From Melaminivora suipulveris (GTDB taxonomy: Bacteria > Pseudomonadota > Gammaproteobacteria > Burkholderiales > Burkholderiaceae_C): a stretch of 64,000 bases of DNA. The position numbers and the translations under genes were made by a program. Shown here piece after piece: positions 42,603 through 51,043 of this stretch. The notes beneath the pieces are model-generated. The model was not told where the DNA came from and made no database searches. It worked only from the letters and a program-made list of their open reading frames with translations. The stretch spans positions 1,120,501-1,184,500 of the forward strand of contig NZ_CP027667.1 of assembly GCF_003008575.1 (NCBI RefSeq). Direction: 5' to 3'. The first letter of the stretch is position 1; the number at the start of each line of letters is the position of its first letter.

Positions 42603-43607
42603 TCAGTTCCTCCGCGCAACGCCATCCGTGCGCTCGATCCGCACCACCTCGCCCCCACCACTTCCGTTTCCACCGCCCAGCCGCAGCTCGGCCGCACCGA
42701 ACAAACGATCCACGATGTAGTACGGCGAACGAAAGCGGTAGTTCACCAGTTGCCCGTCGCCCTGCGCGCCAATGACGAACAGCGGCGGAAGCTCGCCCTG
42801 GGCGATGCCCGGTGGGAACTGGATGTAGACCTTCTCGCCATCGTCAAAGGCGCGCAGCGGCTTCCACGGCGGATTGCTGCCGCTGACCGCGTAGCGGAAG
42901 CGGATCTTCTCCAGCGATAAGCCGCTATCGACCGGCGCGGCGGCGCTCGCCGCCTGCGCCTGGCGCTGCAAGGCCAGCATCTTGTCCTTCGGGTACTCCC
43001 AGGACACCGACGCCATCCACGTCTTCTCGGTCGAAGTCAGCTCCAGCAGGTAGGTGCGGCGGCTGGTGGTGACGACAAGATTGGTTTTCAGGCCCGAGCG
43101 GATCGGCTTGACCATCACGCTCACCCGCAAGTTCGCACCGGAACCGCTGGACGTGTCGCCCACGATCCAGCGAACGGTATCGCCCGCAGCCACTGTCACC
43201 AGTTCTTCGCCGGGTTGCAAGGCAACCACCGTCACGCGGCCCACAGCCGCATAGACCTGGTACAGCGCACCATCGGTGAATGGCCAGACCTGGATTGCGT
43301 TGACATAGCCCTCGCGTGTGGGCGCGATACGCGCCTCGGCATTGGCACGCGATACCCGCACCTTTTCGTCGGCTGATTCCGGCGACGGTTTGGCTTCCTC
43401 GGCTTCGGGCAGAGACTTCAACTGTGATGGCAGTGCCAACGGTTCGGGCATCGTGACGATTTCAATCTGCTTCGGTGCCTCGGGCAAACGCTGGGCCTGC
43501 ACTGGCTCGTCGAGCGAAATGGACGGCGGCGGCTTGCCCTGCGTGGCACAGCCCGTGAGGGCCAACAGGATCGCCGACAAGGCAGATTTACAGAAAAGTG
43601 CATTCAT
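42603..43607 (-). CDS. trbG: Conjugal transfer protein TrbG (VirB9-like)
   Basis: 334 residues. Lipoprotein-like signal with SAILLALTGCATQG (Cys about residue 21), a linker, then the VirB9/CagX fold: GYVNAIQVWPFTDGALYQVY, VSWEYPKDKMLAL, FRYAVSGSNPPWKPLRAFDD and GELPPLFVIGAQGDGQLVNY. It builds the outer-membrane core complex with TrbI. It overlaps the trbF stop by four bases (ATGA). The lipobox suggests it also takes the anchoring role usually given to a separate VirB7 protein, which is inference. Confidence 0.93.
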   Translation of the reverse strand: MNALFCKSALSAILLALTGCATQGKPPPSISLDEPVQAQRLPEAPKQIEIVTMPEPLALPSQLKSLPEAEEAKPSPESADEKVRVSRANAEARIAPTREGYVNAIQVWPFTDGALYQVYAAVGRVTVVALQPGEELVTVAAGDTVRWIVGDTSSGSGANLRVSVMVKPIRSGLKTNLVVTTSRRTYLLELTSTEKTWMASVSWEYPKDKMLALQRQAQAASAAAPVDSGLSLEKIRFRYAVSGSNPPWKPLRAFDDGEKVYIQFPPGIAQGELPPLFVIGAQGDGQLVNYRFRSPYYIVDRLFGAAELRLGGGNGSGGGEVVRIERTDGVARRN

Positions 43608-44308
43608 GGTTTTGCTCCTTCGTTCGCTTCCAGTTCACGGCTCCACGACAGGCCGTTGACGTAGATGCCCAGAGGGTTCTTGCGCACACGCTGCTCGGTG
43701 CGTGGGGTTTGCAGCACGGTGGAAACCACCGCGTTCCAGCGTTCGGTACGATCCAGTGCGCCGTTGACGAAGCGCGTTTCCGTCCAGCGCACGTTGAAAG
43801 ACTGGTCACTGGCGCGAGTGACACTGCTGATCTGTACCGTCACGGATTCCTTGCCAATGCGCGAGAACGGGTCATGGGTTCGGGCGTACTCGTTGAGCAC
43901 CACGGCCCCCTTGTCGGTGGTGTAGTCGTAGGCATCCAGCCAGTTCTGCCGCACCACGATGGGGTCGATGGACAGTGCGCGCACCAGAGAGATGAAGCGG
44001 CCCAAGTGGTAAGCCACCTGCGCATCGCTGGGCTGGTACGGGGTGGCGGCTTCGCCGACAGCACGCACTTGGCCCGCGTTGTCCACCTCGATGACATAGG
44101 GCGTGACGATGGACTGCGCCGAGCGCCAGACCAGGCCGCCCGCCATCAGCACGGCCAGCGTGAGGCAGCCAAAAGCCATGAAGCGCCAGTTCCTGGCCTG
44201 CACGCGGGCCGAGCCGATACGCTCGTCCCAGACTTGGGCCGCGGATTGGTACGGGGTGGCAGGCTGCGGCGTATCGGCGTAGCGCACCTGCGGTCGTTTG
44301 AATCGCAT
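43604..44308 (-). CDS. trbF: Conjugal transfer protein TrbF (VirB8-like)
   Basis: 234 residues. A cytoplasmic N-terminus, one membrane helix (FMAFGCLTLAVLMAGGLVW, about 43-61), then the VirB8/TrbF periplasmic domain (VTPYVIEVDNAGQVRAVGEA; VRWTETRFVNGALDRTERW; NPLGIYVNGLSWSREL). It is an inner-membrane assembly factor of the type IV secretion machine. SD-like AGGAGAG is just upstream. It lies 11 bp behind trbL and overlaps trbG. Confidence 0.94.
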   Translation of the reverse strand: MRFKRPQVRYADTPQPATPYQSAAQVWDERIGSARVQARNWRFMAFGCLTLAVLMAGGLVWRSAQSIVTPYVIEVDNAGQVRAVGEAATPYQPSDAQVAYHLGRFISLVRALSIDPIVVRQNWLDAYDYTTDKGAVVLNEYARTHDPFSRIGKESVTVQISSVTRASDQSFNVRWTETRFVNGALDRTERWNAVVSTVLQTPRTEQRVRKNPLGIYVNGLSWSRELEANEGAKP

Positions 44309-44319
44309 GGGAGCTCTCC

Positions 44320-45678
44320 TTATGAATCAGAATCACGAAGGCTCGGGCCTTGGCTGGAGCTGCCGCCATCGCCACCGCGTAGCGTGTGGGCGGCCGTGGT
44401 TGCTGCATGGCTGAGTTGCTGCCTGCGATGCAGACGCTTGGCCCAAGCGGGTTGTTCGGCGGGTGGTGATGAAGCGGTGGCATTGCCGGCTCCAGCCGCT
44501 CCCACTCCAGAGCTGGGGTCACCGCCTTCCCGGAACGCGGCTGCGGCATGCTTTGTCATCGAGCGCGCGCCATCGGCCACTTTCTGCCCAGCCGCCTGCG
44601 CGCCAGTCTTGGCGACATTGCCCACGCCAGCGGCAGCACCCTTGAGGCCACCGCCTGCCGAAGCGGAGCCCGCCTGGTACGCCGACCTGGCACTGCTGGC
44701 GGTCGATGCCATCGAGCGGGCACCGTCTCCGGCCATCTTGGCGGCTGCGGGCGCCATGTGTGCTCCAGCCGCCACGGCGCTGCCGACGCCTGTGGCCGCA
44801 GCGCCAACCGCGACAGCGGTTCCGGCCGCGCCGATGGCTGCACCCGCCATCGCGCCCGCGCCGAGCTGCGGTCCGCCGGATACCAGCCCCGCCGCAATGC
44901 CCGGCCCGAAGATGCCCAAAGCCAGCATGGACAGCGAGGCCAGCATGATGACCAGTGCCCGGTCAATCGACGGCTCCGAGCCAGCCGGTATGTTGAACTC
45001 GGAGAACAAGCCCGAGCCGATGCCCACGATGACGGCCAGCACCAGCACCTTGATGCCCGAGGACACCACGTTGCCCAACACCTTCTCGGCCAAGAACGCC
45101 GTCTTGTTCCAGAGGGCGAACGGCACCAGCACGAAGCCCGCCAGCGTGGTCAGCTTGAACTCGATCAGCGTGACGAAGAGCTGCACCGCCAGCACGAAGA
45201 AGCTGACGATGACCACCAGCCATGCGAAAAACAGCACGACGATGGGCATGATGTTGATGAACACCTCCGGGAAGCCCGCCATCTGCTTGATCTGATCCAG
45301 GATGGGCGCCCCCGCGTCGATGCCCACCTTGGCAAGCCGCCCCGGCTGCAAGAAGTTCGCCATGCTCAGGCTGGAGCCGCTGGCGGTCAGGCCCAGACCC
45401 GCGAACGAGCGGAACACCACGCTGGCCAGTGTGTTGAAGTTGCCGATGATGTAGGCGAAGGCGCCCACGTACAGCACCTTGCGGATCAGCTTGGCGATCA
45501 CGTCCTCGCCCTGGCCTGTGGCGTGGCCCATCGCCCAGAAGAGCCCGGCGAGCGTCATGTCGATGACGATCAGCGTAGCCGTGAGGAATGCGACCTCGCC
45601 GTGCAGCAGCCCGAACCCTGAGTCGATGTAGCGCGAGAAAACATCGAGGAAACGGTCGATGACCGAAACGTCGTTCAT
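44320..45678 (-). CDS. trbL: Conjugal transfer protein TrbL (VirB6-like)
   Basis: 452 residues. Five to six membrane helices in the first 270 residues (VAFLTATLIVIDMTLAGLFW, INIMPIVVLFFAWLVVIVSF, LVIMLASLSMLALGIFGPG), then an Ala/Gly/Ser-rich, low-complexity cytoplasmic tail of about 180 residues. VirB6-like proteins form part of the inner-membrane translocation channel. The MNDVSVIDRF start (45678) is used; an ATG seven codons upstream overlaps the trbJ end. There is no trbK gene between trbJ and trbL, unlike RP4. Confidence 0.92.
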   Translation of the reverse strand: MNDVSVIDRFLDVFSRYIDSGFGLLHGEVAFLTATLIVIDMTLAGLFWAMGHATGQGEDVIAKLIRKVLYVGAFAYIIGNFNTLASVVFRSFAGLGLTASGSSLSMANFLQPGRLAKVGIDAGAPILDQIKQMAGFPEVFINIMPIVVLFFAWLVVIVSFFVLAVQLFVTLIEFKLTTLAGFVLVPFALWNKTAFLAEKVLGNVVSSGIKVLVLAVIVGIGSGLFSEFNIPAGSEPSIDRALVIMLASLSMLALGIFGPGIAAGLVSGGPQLGAGAMAGAAIGAAGTAVAVGAAATGVGSAVAAGAHMAPAAAKMAGDGARSMASTASSARSAYQAGSASAGGGLKGAAAGVGNVAKTGAQAAGQKVADGARSMTKHAAAAFREGGDPSSGVGAAGAGNATASSPPAEQPAWAKRLHRRQQLSHAATTAAHTLRGGDGGSSSQGPSLRDSDS

Positions 45679-45688
45679 GGCCGCCCCG

Positions 45689-46414
45689 TCAATTGCCATA
45701 GAAATGGACGGTCTGCGGCGTGTACGGCGTGCCGGTACCCAGGAAACGCCGCGTCACCTCACGCCCGCGCTCCACCGCTGCCGCCTGCCGTGCCAGTTCC
45801 AGCGAGGCCGCCCGGTCTTGGGTGATCTGCAGCCGCTGCGTCTGGATCGACTGCTTGGCCTGCAGGGCCAGCAGCTGATTCATGGCCTGCATCGCCTGCA
45901 GAGCCCCAACCGCCGACTGGCTCTTGCCCACGAGGTCGGCCAGCACCCCTTCGTCGTCGCTCAGGTTCTGCGATGCCTGGGCCTGCATCTGCATGGTGGT
46001 CTGTAGGCCGTTGAGCGCGTTCTTCCAGCGTTCCTGCGTATCGCGGTACATCTGGTCGCCGCTCACCGTGGCGGCGTATTGCTCGGGGTATAGACGCTGA
46101 AACTCCCGATCCAGATTCGTCACGTCATAGGCCAGGCCCTTGGCCTGAGCGATCAGCCGCTGGGTCAGCGCCAGGTTGGCCCGCAGCCGGCTCACCACGT
46201 TGAACGGCAGGCTGGCCAAGTTGCGCGCCTGGTTCGTCAGCATCCGCGCCTCGTTCTGAAGTTGCTGGATCTGGTTGTTGATCTGCTCCAGCGTGCGGAT
46301 CGCGGTCAGCGTGTTCTGCACCAGGTTCGTGGGGTCGATTACGACCCATTGCGCATGGGCAGTGGCGGTGCAAAGCATGGCCGCGACGGCGGCGGCGAGA
46401 AGACGCTTTTTCAT
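45689..46414 (-). CDS. trbJ: Conjugal transfer protein TrbJ (VirB5-like)
   Basis: 241 residues: signal peptide 1-22 (MKKRLLAAAVAAMLCTATAHA), then a largely helical periplasmic protein (ALTAIRTLEQINNQIQQLQN; a QMQAQASQNLSDDEG region) ending in a short beta segment GTPYTPQTVHFYGN. VirB5-like proteins sit at the pilus tip and in Trb systems affect mating-pair formation. GGAG lies ahead of the ATG, which overlaps the trbE stop (ATGA). Confidence 0.92.
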   Translation of the reverse strand: MKKRLLAAAVAAMLCTATAHAQWVVIDPTNLVQNTLTAIRTLEQINNQIQQLQNEARMLTNQARNLASLPFNVVSRLRANLALTQRLIAQAKGLAYDVTNLDREFQRLYPEQYAATVSGDQMYRDTQERWKNALNGLQTTMQMQAQASQNLSDDEGVLADLVGKSQSAVGALQAMQAMNQLLALQAKQSIQTQRLQITQDRAASLELARQAAAVERGREVTRRFLGTGTPYTPQTVHFYGN

Positions 46415-48849
46415 GATGGGTTCTCCTGGAGGTGGGTGGACTGGAACGAGGACAGCAGGTCTGCAGCCCAATGCAGGCCTCGATGGCGCAGCCACGCGGC
46501 TGCGAACGGAGGGGACGCGGACGAAGCCGCAATGAGCACCACATCCATGTCACGCTGGTCTTGCGGCGTGGAAGCGCCCGCGAAGGCCAGTGTGGCCGGC
46601 CCCAGGTCGAGGTCGAACAGACGGTTGCCGAGACGGGACTGGTAGTAGTAGTCGCGCTTAGGCTGCGCGGTAGCGACGATCTCGATCTGCCGGTTGTTGA
46701 GGCCGAAGCTCTGGTAGATCGTCTTGATCTGCGGCTCGGTCGCCTGCGGATTCGGCAGAAAGATGCGGCTGGCGCAGCTTTCGATGATCGCGGGCGCGAT
46801 GCTCGAATCCTTGATGTCCGCGAGCGACTGCGTGGCGAAGATGACGCTGACGTTCTTCTTGCGCAGCGTCTTGAGCCACTGGCGGATGCGAGCCGCAAAC
46901 ACCGGGTCGTCGAGGAACAGCCAGGCTTCATCGAGGATCAGCAGCGTGGGCGCACCGTCAAAGCGGTCATCAAAGCGCGCAAAGAGGTAATGCAGCACGG
47001 CCATGACGGCGGCCTTGCTGTGCATCAGCTCTTCCATCTCGAAGCACTGCACGGAGTCGAAACCCAGGCGATCCGAATCTGCATCCAGCAGCTTGCCGTG
47101 CGCGCCGCCCAGCACATAGGGTGCGAGCGCTTGGCGCAGTGCGTTCGATTGCAGCAGCACTGACAGGCCGGTCATGGTGCGCTGCTCCACCGGCGCACCG
47201 GCGAGGCTTCCCAGCGCCGACCAGATGGCCGCCTTCTCGTCGGGGCCGACTGCTACGCCTTCGTGCAGCAACCGGCCTTCGATCCATTCGGCGGCCCAGG
47301 TGCGGTAGCCCTCGCGGTCGATGCGGGCCAAGGGCTGGAACGCGATCTCGCCATCCATGCCCAGGTCGTAATGCTCGCCGCCCAGGCCCAGGATGGTGGC
47401 GCGCATTGAGCGCCCCATGTCGAAAGCGAAGATGCGCGAGCCGGGGTAACGGCGGAACTGCATCGCCAGCGTGGCGAGTAGAACGGACTTGCCCATGCCA
47501 GTCGGCCCGGCCACCAGTGTGTGCCCCACGTCGCCGATGTGCGTGACCAGCCGGAACGGCGTCGCCCCTTCGGTGCGCGTGACGATCAGCGGCGGCCCAT
47601 CGAGGTGCGTGTTCTTCTCCGGTCCAGCCCAGACGGCGGACACCGGCATCATGTGTGCCAGGTTCAGCGTCGAGACGATGGGCTGGCGCACGTTCGCGTA
47701 GGCGTGGCCAGGAATCGAGGACAGCCACGCATCGACCGCGTTCAAGGTTTCGGGGATGGTGACGAAGCCTCGGCCCTGAATGACACGCTCCACCCTACGC
47801 AGCTTCTCATCGGCCACGGCGGGATCGGCATCGAGCACCGTCACCGTGGCGGTGACGTAGCCAAAGGCCACTTGATCGGCGCCCAGCTCCTGCAAGGCGG
47901 CATCGGCGTCCGCCGCCTTGTTGCTGGCGTCGGTATCGACCAGCAGCGATTCCTGCTGGAAGATGGTTTCACGCAGCAGAGCCACCACGTTCTTGCGCTT
48001 GGCAAACCATTGGCGGCGCAGGCGGGTGAGTTCTTTTTCCGCGTCGGCTTTATCCATGCAGAGGAATCGCGTTGACCAGCGGTAGGCAAAGCCGAGGCGG
48101 TTGAGGTCGTCCAGAATCCCCGGCCAGGTCGAGGTCGGAAAGCCGCGCACCGTCGCCACGCGCAGGTGCTGGTCGCCCAGCATCGGAGCCAGCCCACCAA
48201 TGAGCGCGGAATCGGCCAGTAGCGCATCAAGGTGGAATGGCACTTCCGGAACGGCCACGCGGTAGCACCGTGTGGAAATGGTCGAATGCAGATAGGTCAG
48301 CATCTGCGCGTCGTCCAGCCACGCGATCTCCGGCATCACGCCATCGAGCAGGTCGAAGATGCGATCCGTTTCCGCGATGAAGGCTTGCAGCCGTTCGCGC
48401 CAGTCCACGCCTTCGGCGGGCCGGTTCTCGTACAGCAGCCCGGCCGCGCGGGCACGGGATTCCTCGGGCGGCAGGTACACCAGTGTCAGGTGGTAGCCGC
48501 TCTCGAAGTGGTTGCCCGATTCCTCGAAGGCAGCGCGGCGTTCCTCGTCCACCAGCCACGACAGCGGCTCCGGGAAATCCGAGTGTGGGTAATCCGCCGC
48601 CGACTGGCGCTCGGCCTCGATGAATAAGGCCCAGCCAGAACCCAGCCGGCGCAGCGCGTTGTTCAAACGCGCCGAGGTGGCGATCAGCTCACCCTGCGTG
48701 GCGCTGTCGAGATCCGGCCCACGGAACCGCGCCGTGCGCTGGAAGGAGCCGTCCTTGTTCAGCACCACGCCCGGTGCGACCAGCCCGGCCCAAGGCAGCC
48801 AGTCGGCCAGCAGCGCGGGCCGTTGACGGTATTCGGCAAGGTTCAGCAT
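46411..48849 (-). CDS. trbE: Conjugal transfer ATPase TrbE (VirB4-like)
   Basis: 812 residues. The N-terminal CagE/TrbE/VirB domain (MLNLAEYRQRPALLADWLPW onward) is followed by a RecA-like ATPase domain: Walker A GPTGMGKS near residue 450, ILDEAWLFLDD (Walker B, about 640), VSVIFATQSLADIKDS and IIESCASRIFLPNP. It powers pilus biogenesis and substrate transfer at the inner membrane. The start at 48849 gives the family N-terminus; the longer frame upstream reads through trbD. Confidence 0.95.
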   Translation of the reverse strand: MLNLAEYRQRPALLADWLPWAGLVAPGVVLNKDGSFQRTARFRGPDLDSATQGELIATSARLNNALRRLGSGWALFIEAERQSAADYPHSDFPEPLSWLVDEERRAAFEESGNHFESGYHLTLVYLPPEESRARAAGLLYENRPAEGVDWRERLQAFIAETDRIFDLLDGVMPEIAWLDDAQMLTYLHSTISTRCYRVAVPEVPFHLDALLADSALIGGLAPMLGDQHLRVATVRGFPTSTWPGILDDLNRLGFAYRWSTRFLCMDKADAEKELTRLRRQWFAKRKNVVALLRETIFQQESLLVDTDASNKAADADAALQELGADQVAFGYVTATVTVLDADPAVADEKLRRVERVIQGRGFVTIPETLNAVDAWLSSIPGHAYANVRQPIVSTLNLAHMMPVSAVWAGPEKNTHLDGPPLIVTRTEGATPFRLVTHIGDVGHTLVAGPTGMGKSVLLATLAMQFRRYPGSRIFAFDMGRSMRATILGLGGEHYDLGMDGEIAFQPLARIDREGYRTWAAEWIEGRLLHEGVAVGPDEKAAIWSALGSLAGAPVEQRTMTGLSVLLQSNALRQALAPYVLGGAHGKLLDADSDRLGFDSVQCFEMEELMHSKAAVMAVLHYLFARFDDRFDGAPTLLILDEAWLFLDDPVFAARIRQWLKTLRKKNVSVIFATQSLADIKDSSIAPAIIESCASRIFLPNPQATEPQIKTIYQSFGLNNRQIEIVATAQPKRDYYYQSRLGNRLFDLDLGPATLAFAGASTPQDQRDMDVVLIAASSASPPFAAAWLRHRGLHWAADLLSSFQSTHLQENPS

Positions 48850-48859
48850 GGCATTCCCC

Positions 48860-49132
48860 TCACACGTCCAGCATCGGCCGGTGCTTGATGTGCCGCGCGA
48901 ACACCTGCATGAACTGTGGATCGACGCGGGCACCCCAGACGGCCAGCGAGTGGCCGGCGATCCACAGCACCACGCCTGGAATCCACAGTTGCAGGCCCAG
49001 CCCCACGGCGGCGGCCAGCGTACCGTTGGCAATGGCCACGGTACGTGGCGCACCGCCTAGCAGGATCGGCTCGGTGAGCGAGCGATGCAGCGGCACCTCG
49101 AAGCCGACTGCGAAGGTGTCCGGGGCGCTCAT
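48860..49132 (-). CDS. trbD: Conjugal transfer protein TrbD (VirB3-like)
   Basis: 90 residues with the VirB3-type layout: a short N-terminus (FEVPLHRSLTEPILLGGAPR) and two adjoining membrane segments (AIANGTLAAAVGLGLQLW, IPGVVLWIAGHSLAVWGA), then DPQFMQVFARHIKHRP. The start ATG overlaps the trbC stop (ATGA). It is an inner-membrane component working with TrbE. Confidence 0.93.
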   Translation of the reverse strand: MSAPDTFAVGFEVPLHRSLTEPILLGGAPRTVAIANGTLAAAVGLGLQLWIPGVVLWIAGHSLAVWGARVDPQFMQVFARHIKHRPMLDV

Positions 49133-49506
49133 ACGATGGCTCCGCCCGAGAAGCTGAAGAACGACAGGAAGAACGAGGACGCGGCGAACGCGATGGACAG
49201 GCCGAAAACGATCTGAATCAGCTTGCGAAAGCCTCCCGAGGTATCGCCGAAGGCGAGTGCGAGGCCCGTGGCGATGATGATGATGACGGCGACGATGCGC
49301 GCCACCGGCCCCTGGATGGATTCGAGGATGGATTGCAGCGGCCCTTCCCAGGGCATGGAGGAACCGGCGGCCTGCGCTGTGCCGGCAAGGAACAGCAGTA
49401 GCGCCGCCAGCAGCAGCCCTTGCCCCGCAGAGCGGGACAGGCTGTGCAGCCGCGCAAGGCGCAAAGCCGGATCTACAGAAAAACGGAAAGCAGCAACGTG
49501 CGTCAT
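49129..49506 (-). CDS. trbC: Conjugal transfer pilin TrbC (VirB2-like)
   Basis: 125 residues. A long signal/leader (GQGLLLAALLLFLAGTAQAAG), then a mature peptide with two hydrophobic helices (VARIVAVIIIIATGLALAFG, LSIAFAASSFFLSFFSFSGG) and a GDTSGGF turn. This is the pilin subunit of the P-type conjugative pilus, cyclised in TrbC relatives. It overlaps trbB by four bases. Confidence 0.93.
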   Translation of the reverse strand: MTHVAAFRFSVDPALRLARLHSLSRSAGQGLLLAALLLFLAGTAQAAGSSMPWEGPLQSILESIQGPVARIVAVIIIIATGLALAFGDTSGGFRKLIQIVFGLSIAFAASSFFLSFFSFSGGAIV

Positions 49507-50573
49507 GGAAGTTCTCCAGGTGGGTCAAGGGACAGGGAAGGTGCAGCGGCAGGCGCTGCGGAGGAAACAGGCGGCAGTTCGGGAAACGGCGTCTCCATCG
49601 CATCCGCCAGTTGGTAACCCACACCGTCGAAGCCGACGATGCGGGCGATGCTCTCGATGCGGCGCTTGCGCCCGCGTCCGGCGATGTAGATCACCACGTT
49701 GACCGCCTCGGCGATCAGCGCACGGGGCGGATTTACCGCCACTTCGAGGATCAGTTGCTCCAGGCGCAGCAGCGCGCCCAGGGCAGAGCCGGCATGGATC
49801 GTGGCGATGCCGCCCGGATGGCCGGTGCCCCACACCTTGATGAGATCCAGCGCCTCGGCGCCGCGCACCTCGCCGACCACCACGCGGTCAGGCCGCAGTC
49901 GCATGGACGAGCGCACCAGCTCCTGCATGGACACCACGCCTTGGCGCGTGCGCAGCGGCACGTGGTCACGGGCCGCGCATTGCAGCTCCACCGTGTCTTC
50001 GAGCACCAGCACGCGGTCGCCCGTGGCGGCGATCTCCGCCAGCAACGCATTGGCCAGCGTCGTCTTGCCGCTGCTCGTGGCCCCCGCGATCAGGAGGTTC
50101 TGCCGCTCGTGCACCGCGCGGATGAGAAAGTCCGCCTGGTCGCTGGTCATCATTCCGTCGATGACGTACCGCTCCAGCGGAATCACGCCGATGGCGCGCT
50201 TGCGCAGCGCGAAGGCCGGCCCCGGCGCGGCGGGCGGCAGGATGCCCTCGAAGCGCTCGCCAGTCTCCGGCAGCTCGGCCGACAGGAGCGGCTGGCCGCG
50301 ATGGACTTCCGCGCCGACGTGAGCGGCCACCAGCCGGATGATGCGTTCGCCGTCCGTTTCGGACAGCTCCGTACCCATCGGCGCGCGCCCCGATGAAAGC
50401 CGGTCGATCCACAAGGTGCGATCCGGGTTGAGCATGATCTCGACCACGTCAGGGTCTTCAAGCGCGGCGGCGATCAGCGGCCCCATCGCAGTACGCAGCA
50501 TCTGGATGCGGCGATCCAGTGACTTAGCGGCCGATGAACGTGGTTCTGGCATGGGTTGGGGAACCGCGCTCAT
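49503..50573 (-). CDS. trbB: Conjugal transfer ATPase TrbB (VirB11-like)
   Basis: 356 residues. Hexameric traffic-ATPase features: Walker A GATSSGKT (164-171), Asp box LVLEDTVELQC, Walker B region RPDRVVVGEVRGAEALDLIK and the His box GHPGGIATIHAGSAL. It acts at the inner face of the channel in pilus assembly and DNA transfer. It is first of the trb genes and overlaps the RHH gene upstream by four bases. Confidence 0.95.
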   Translation of the reverse strand: MSAVPQPMPEPRSSAAKSLDRRIQMLRTAMGPLIAAALEDPDVVEIMLNPDRTLWIDRLSSGRAPMGTELSETDGERIIRLVAAHVGAEVHRGQPLLSAELPETGERFEGILPPAAPGPAFALRKRAIGVIPLERYVIDGMMTSDQADFLIRAVHERQNLLIAGATSSGKTTLANALLAEIAATGDRVLVLEDTVELQCAARDHVPLRTRQGVVSMQELVRSSMRLRPDRVVVGEVRGAEALDLIKVWGTGHPGGIATIHAGSALGALLRLEQLILEVAVNPPRALIAEAVNVVIYIAGRGRKRRIESIARIVGFDGVGYQLADAMETPFPELPPVSSAAPAAAPSLSLDPPGELP

Positions 50574-51043
50574 GAGGCACGCTCCTGCGCTTCGGCCGTA
50601 GCGGCCGTGGCCGCCACGGCCTCCATTCGCACTGGATCGGGATGCAGTTCCTCCACCACGTCGCGCACCAGGCTGCGCCCGCGCAACAGGTGGCGGCCCA
50701 ACTGCTCCACAAACTGCTCGAAGCGCACCTTGCCCTGCGCGCGGGCTGCGTCCTGATGGGCCTCGGGCACGGGAGTGCTCACGGTCAGAAAATAGCGGAT
50801 GAACAGCGCCAGCGTCTCGATCTGGATGTTCTGGTCACGCTCCATGCGTTCGGCCTGGCGCGACAGGCGATCGAGCCGCTTGGCAATCGCCGCCTCGCGC
50901 TGGTCGGCCGCATCCGGCGACAGCCAGGATGCCAAAGCGGCAGCGACGATGGAGGACTTGGATACGCCTTTCTTGGCGGCCAGCTCATCCAGCCGTTTGC
51001 TGTGCTCGGGCTGGATGAATACATTGAGGCGGTGCTGGGTCAT
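50570..51043 (-). CDS. Ribbon-helix-helix (CopG-like) protein of the ICE transfer operon
   Basis: 157 residues. The N-terminus has a short RHH motif (RLNVFIQPEHSKRLDELAAKKGVSKSS split as strand plus two helices), followed by a charged helical region with possible coiled coil (AAIAKRLDRLSRQAERMERD). It probably binds DNA and may regulate the traG-trb operon or help at the relaxosome; neither is shown. It is invariably placed between traG and trbB in Tn4371-type ICEs. Both ends overlap neighbours by four bases, consistent with tight coupling. Confidence 0.85.
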   Translation of the reverse strand: MTQHRLNVFIQPEHSKRLDELAAKKGVSKSSIVAAALASWLSPDAADQREAAIAKRLDRLSRQAERMERDQNIQIETLALFIRYFLTVSTPVPEAHQDAARAQGKVRFEQFVEQLGRHLLRGRSLVRDVVEELHPDPVRMEAVAATAATAEAQERAS